Origin: Sphingomonas montanisoli
GTDB taxonomy: Bacteria > Pseudomonadota > Alphaproteobacteria > Sphingomonadales > Sphingomonadaceae
Direction: 5' to 3'
Length of the DNA stretch: 64,000 bases
Assembly (NCBI RefSeq): GCF_008274695.1
Contig: NZ_VTOU01000005.1
Coordinates: forward strand, 62,001-126,000
The translations under genes and the position numbers were made by a program. Numbering within the stretch: position 1 is the first letter of the stretch; every line of letters starts with the position of its first letter. This document shows, in pieces, positions 60,701 to 64,000 of this stretch. Below the pieces are notes generated by a model. It did no database searches and was not told the origin of the DNA. It saw nothing but the letters and a program-made list of their open reading frames with translations.

Positions 60701-60829
60701 ATCCTCCCCCGGCGGGGGAGGTGGCAGTCCGCAGGACTGACGGAGGGGTATTGGCCGGCAGCGATACCCTTGTGGCGAGCTACCCCTCCACCGTCTTCGA
60801 CGGTCCCCCTCCCCCTCCGGGGGAGGAGT
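60701..60829. repeat. Dispersed palindromic element, family C
   Basis: Arms ATCCTCCCCCGGCGGGGGAG and CTCCCCCTCCGGGGGAGGA enclose the inner pair GACTGACGGAGGGGTA and TACCCCTCCACCGTC. It is similar in plan to the element at 7925. It separates the YciI gene from the convergent SDR gene. Confidence 0.85.
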
Positions 60830-61624
60830 TCAGCCGCCCTCGTGCATCACCAGCCCGTCGATCGGCTCACGTGCCGGACCCGCAATATGGCCCCCGTCGA
60901 CGAGCAGTTCGGAGCCCGTGCAAAAGCTGCTGTCGTCCGATGCGAAGAAGGCGGCTGCCGCCGCGACTTCCTCCGGCTTGCCCATGCGGCGGATCGGTTG
61001 GTGCGCGAGTGACTTTTCAACGCGCGCGAGAGTCGCGGCCCCGCTCTGGAGCACCAGCGGCGTGCCGATCATGCCCGGATGGATCGAATTGACGCGAATT
61101 CCGAAGCGGCCGAGTTCGAGCGCCGCGGACTTGGTCAGCCCCGTCACCGCGAACTTTGCCGCGCAATAACTCGCGACACCGGGAACGCCGACCAGCCCGT
61201 CCATCGACGAGATGTTGACGATCGATCCGCCCCCGCGTGCCTTCATCGCAGGGATGACCGCCTTGATCCCAGCCCAAGTACCGGTGAGGTTCAGGTCGAC
61301 GACGTGCCGGTGAAACTCTTCGGTCTCGTCTATCAGATTGCCGATCCCCGGCGCGCCGCCCGCATTATTAACGAGGATGTCGACCCCGCCGAAGCGATCG
61401 ACCGTCGCTTGGACCAGCATCGCCCAGTCGGCAGAGCTCTTCACGTCCGCGCGCACGAAGATCGCCCCACCGCCCAGCTCCGCCGCCAGCGCCTCTCCAT
61501 CGGCGACCAGGATGTCCGAAATCGCGACGTGCGCGCCTTCGTCCACGAAGCGTCTCGCGATCGCCCCGCCGATCCCGCGTGCGCCGCCAGTGACGATCGC
61601 CACCCGTCCGTTCAGTCGGTTCAT
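60830..61624 (-). CDS. Short-chain dehydrogenase/reductase (SDR)
   Basis: This 264-residue classical SDR shows the NAD(P) motif TGGARGIGGAIA (residues 12-23), NNAGG, and the catalytic Ser140, Tyr153 and Lys157 (SYCAAKF). Asp37 after the second beta strand (HVAISDIL) suggests a preference for NAD over NADP. The substrate is unknown. It ends 136 bases from the YciI gene and is convergent with it, so it is not clearly part of that set. A GAGAGGG SD precedes the ATG. Confidence 0.92.
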   Translation of the reverse strand: MNRLNGRVAIVTGGARGIGGAIARRFVDEGAHVAISDILVADGEALAAELGGGAIFVRADVKSSADWAMLVQATVDRFGGVDILVNNAGGAPGIGNLIDETEEFHRHVVDLNLTGTWAGIKAVIPAMKARGGGSIVNISSMDGLVGVPGVASYCAAKFAVTGLTKSAALELGRFGIRVNSIHPGMIGTPLVLQSGAATLARVEKSLAHQPIRRMGKPEEVAAAAAFFASDDSSFCTGSELLVDGGHIAGPAREPIDGLVMHEGG

Positions 61625-61685
61625 TCACCCTCTCCTCGTTCTTTCGGAAAGGGCTAACTCAATCGAGCGCCGACACCAACAGGTG

Positions 61686-62099
61686 TCAGGTCGTCGGTGC
61701 GGTGGGGAAACAGCTTTCGGCGCGCAAGGTCGACAGCGCACTGGGCAGCAACTTGGTCGTGGCGCCCTGATAGCTCGTCACGATGGCGACCTTCGTCATG
61801 TTCGCCATCGACTGACAAGTCGTCCCCGTCGTCAGCGTCACGGCCGACGTCGCGAGCGGCACGCCGAAGCCGGTCGCCCGTGACACCGCATAGCTTTTCA
61901 CGTTCGCGCTTGAATTGCAGTCGGTGGTGCCGAGCCCCGCGCACCGCGCTGATGCGGTCGCGACCTGCTGGAGCGTCTGGAACGTCCACGCCGCGCGCGC
62001 GCCATCGATGATCAGGAACATGAACATCAGGAAGACGGGTGCGACGAGCGCGAACTCGACCGCCGTCACGCCGCGCGCATCGGACGCGAGCCGCTTCAT
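61686..62099 (-). CDS. TadE-like pilus assembly protein (second copy)
   Basis: This 137-residue protein has the TadE signature RGVTAVEFALVAPVF (about residues 9-23) leading into one membrane helix, then a small periplasmic domain with several cysteines. TadE-type minor pseudopilins help build Flp pili. The ATG overlaps the stop of the preceding gene (ATGA), so the two are translated in linkage. Confidence 0.88.
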   Translation of the reverse strand: MKRLASDARGVTAVEFALVAPVFLMFMFLIIDGARAAWTFQTLQQVATASARCAGLGTTDCNSSANVKSYAVSRATGFGVPLATSAVTLTTGTTCQSMANMTKVAIVTSYQGATTKLLPSALSTLRAESCFPTAPTT

Positions 62100-62593
62100 T
62101 GCAGCCTCACGATCGATCGGCTGGTCTGCGTCATCGCGCCGCCCAGCTTCGCGATCGGCACGACGACGCTCGACGAGGTAGCGACCGCCTTGATGACCAT
62201 ATAATAGCCCGGCAGGCTGCCATCGAGGCAGAGCGAGGCGATCGGATTGGTGAAGGTCGGATCGCCGCTGGTGCCGCCGACGCACTTGCTGGTCCGCCCG
62301 CTGTTCACGCAGGCAGCACCATTGCAGGTCACGGTGACGGTGGGCGCGGTCGACAGCTGCGATGCGGCCGCGACGAAGGTGCCGATCGCATTGGCATCAA
62401 CGCTGCTACGCTGGTTGAACGCGGCCACCCCGCCCTGCTCCACCGCAGAATCGAGCCGCAGCCGATGCTGATACCAGATGCCGATATCGAGCGCACCGGA
62501 GATCACGGTGAAGAACAGGACCGAGATCAGCCCGAACTCGATCGTGGCGACACCCCGCTCCTCGCGGCGCAATCGGGCGAACCATGCGATCAC
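62096..62593 (-). CDS. TadE-like pilus assembly protein (first copy)
   Basis: This 165-residue protein shows the same signature (RGVATIEFGLI, about residues 13-23), one membrane helix, and a periplasmic part with paired cysteines. It probably starts with GTG at 62593, overlapping the stop of the TadG-like gene (GTGA), although the frame is open further upstream. It sits between the TadG-like and the other TadE-like genes in a tightly coupled three-gene unit. Confidence 0.85.
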   Translation of the reverse strand: MIAWFARLRREERGVATIEFGLISVLFFTVISGALDIGIWYQHRLRLDSAVEQGGVAAFNQRSSVDANAIGTFVAAASQLSTAPTVTVTCNGAACVNSGRTSKCVGGTSGDPTFTNPIASLCLDGSLPGYYMVIKAVATSSSVVVPIAKLGGAMTQTSRSIVRLQ

Positions 62594-64000
62594 TTGTAGA
62601 GCGCCACGCTGTCGGAGGAGCCCGAGCTGCCGGCTATGCCGGTGCAACTGCTGGCGACGGCAGTGCCGCCGTTCAGCGACAGCGTGTTGACGATCATCAT
62701 CAGGCACGCGCCCGAACTGCTCGCCATCGATGCACCGCCATCGAGCAGGATGTCCGACTTGGGGGCGTAGAGCAGCCCGGCATATTTGTTCTGAGATCCG
62801 CCGCCCAGCTTGGTCGCCGCGCTGCTTTTCGTCGCGATCAGGATGTTGGGGACGCCATAGCTTGCGCCAGCGCCCGGCGCGTCGAGCTCCATCGAGGTGC
62901 CGCCCGACAGGGTGAAGGTGCCGCCCAGCCCGAAGCTGACGTCCACGCCGGTCATCGTGCCACCGGTATTGTTGGTGAAGCTGCCCTTGATCACATAGGT
63001 GCCCGATCCGAAGGTCGAACTGCCGTTCAGATTCAGGTCGCCCGCGATCGTGTGGCTCATGGCCTTGGGGAAAATGATCGTGCTGCCGCCCGAGGTGATG
63101 ATGCTGCCATTCGCGCTGAAATTGCCAGCAGCGGCGCTGGGAGCGGCGCAATTGGCGGTGAAGCAGACGAAGCTGCCGCCACCGATCGAGATTGCGGTGC
63201 CGCTATTGTGCCCGATCGTCACGGTATCACCTGCCGCGATGCCGACGCGCAGATAGCTGCCGCCATCCAGGCTGATTCCGTTGGTAACGTTGAAGCTGCC
63301 GCTGCCGATGTTGAGCGAGCGCCCGCCCGTGATCGATAGCGTGCCGAAGCTGTGCGTGCCGTTGCCCAGCGTGATCGTGCTGCCGCTGTTGAAGCCGAAA
63401 ACCCCCCCGACGATGAAATTGCCGTTGCCCACGGTCATCGCGTTGCCGCTCATGTCGATCGAGTCCGCACGGACGTTGGCACCGTCGGCGACGGTCAGTT
63501 CGCAGCCGCCTTTGATGGTCAGTTTGCCGACGGTGTAATTGCCCGCCGGGATTACATATTTGCAGTTATTATCAGCGGTTTGATAGGCATATATGCCACC
63601 GTCACTGCGCGGCCGATAATCGAGCGTCACGTCCCCCGCGCCGGTATTGGCATAGGTCGTCGGCGCGACCAGCGTCGTGGTGCAGACGGTGTTGCCGTCG
63701 CCATAGTCGCTGTCCGACGTGCCGGTCAGCTTGTTGACCTTGCACAACAGGCCTTTCAGCGCGCTGTCGTCCTTCATCCAATCGGACGCAGCGTTGCTCT
63801 TGTTCTGGTTGACGTCATTCGCCTTGGGCGCGGTCGTGATGCCGGCGCCGGGATCGTCGACCTTCTTGCCGGCGTTGATCTGCTTGGCGGTGATCTTCAC
63901 GCCCCACGGTACGTTGACGCCCGAATTGGTGTTAATCGCGCAACTGGGCGAATTGATGTTGGGACCACCTGTGGTGTTGATCCCATATTGACCGGCATTG
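62590..64000 (-). CDS. TadG-like pilus assembly protein, 3' part (runs off window)
   Basis: The reading frame is open from 62590 to the window edge, so the visible 469 or so codons lack the start. The C-terminal region is long and made of short Gly/Asn/Ser-rich beta repeats (for example SGNAMTVGNGNFIVGG, LGNGTHSFGTLSITGG), which suggests a beta-solenoid. It ends with KYAGLLYAPKSDILLDG and SGACLMMIV. Its position before two TadE-like genes with GTGA coupling supports a TadG-type role at the cell surface. The N-terminal membrane anchor and any von Willebrand-type domain would be outside the window. Confidence 0.75.
   Translation of the reverse strand, partial: NAGQYGINTTGGPNINSPSCAINTNSGVNVPWGVKITAKQINAGKKVDDPGAGITTAPKANDVNQNKSNAASDWMKDDSALKGLLCKVNKLTGTSDSDYGDGNTVCTTTLVAPTTYANTGAGDVTLDYRPRSDGGIYAYQTADNNCKYVIPAGNYTVGKLTIKGGCELTVADGANVRADSIDMSGNAMTVGNGNFIVGGVFGFNSGSTITLGNGTHSFGTLSITGGRSLNIGSGSFNVTNGISLDGGSYLRVGIAAGDTVTIGHNSGTAISIGGGSFVCFTANCAAPSAAAGNFSANGSIITSGGSTIIFPKAMSHTIAGDLNLNGSSTFGSGTYVIKGSFTNNTGGTMTGVDVSFGLGGTFTLSGGTSMELDAPGAGASYGVPNILIATKSSAATKLGGGSQNKYAGLLYAPKSDILLDGGASMASSSGACLMMIVNTLSLNGGTAVASSCTGIAGSSGSSDSVALYK

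Noticed and set aside
62594-63151. Long N-terminal extension of the first TadE-like protein
   Set aside because: It overlaps the TadG-like gene in another frame and is an Arg/Gln/His-rich shadow; the TadE signature starts after the GTG at 62593.

Overview
The window is a 64 kb chromosomal segment, about two thirds G+C, from an alphaproteobacterium, most likely a member of the Sphingomonadaceae. The evidence is: 5-aminolevulinate synthase (the C4 haem route); an F1-only ATP synthase operon (atpHAGDC) with a one-domain epsilon subunit; the cpoB-tilS-ftsH order; lysC divergent from ubiG with a GAF-type EI-Ntr (ptsP) downstream; CpaF and TadE/TadG-type pilus genes; an HWE-family histidine kinase; and many copies of dispersed intergenic palindromes. 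I see no rRNA, tRNA, insertion sequence, prophage or CRISPR array.

Layout. 1-5.9 kb: truncated M13 peptidase, a secreted helical-repeat protein, the rpsF-rpsR-rplI operon, a single-domain globin divergent from an NsrR-like Rrf2 regulator, a SIMPL protein and class I fumarase. 6-14.8 kb: leuB, recO, a deacetylase-fold protein, uvrC, an orphan receiver, a secreted amidohydrolase and an enoyl-CoA hydratase. 14.8-20.5 kb: cpaF; then, convergent, a two-partner-secretion transporter (TpsB) next to a glycine-rich collagen-like lipoprotein, with a divergent winged-helix regulator. 20.6-26.5 kb: a DUF4136 lipoprotein, priA, murI, hemA and an unrecognised protein behind a CtrA-like box. 26.6-31.5 kb: atpHAGDC. 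31.8-42.3 kb (minus strand): lysC, a lipoprotein hydrolase, nitronate monooxygenase, ptsP, a RodZ-like protein, cpoB, tilS and ftsH. 42.4-50.9 kb: ubiG, an esterase, a MATE pump, an HWE kinase with its receiver, a ThiS-ThiG fusion, aroQ, accB-accC and an ArsC-like protein. 51-58.2 kb: dnaE, a CorA-family transporter and an exported KatG. 58.2-64 kb: an HxlR regulator divergent from a four-gene set of small proteins (two VOC, DUF1428, YciI), an SDR enzyme, and two TadE-like genes with the 3' part of a TadG-like gene.

Most of the window is housekeeping sequence. The stretches that stand out are the TpsB/collagen-like lipoprotein pair (16.5-19.8 kb), the HxlR-controlled small-protein operon (58.2-60.7 kb), the NO-sensing module (2.5-3.5 kb), the ThiS-ThiG fusion with an internal glycine tail, and the many palindromic intergenic elements, which fall into at least six sequence families. 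Gene starts were moved from the longest open frame wherever a Shine-Dalgarno (SD) sequence, signal peptide or family alignment favoured an internal start. All function calls rest on motif recognition by eye, not on database searches.
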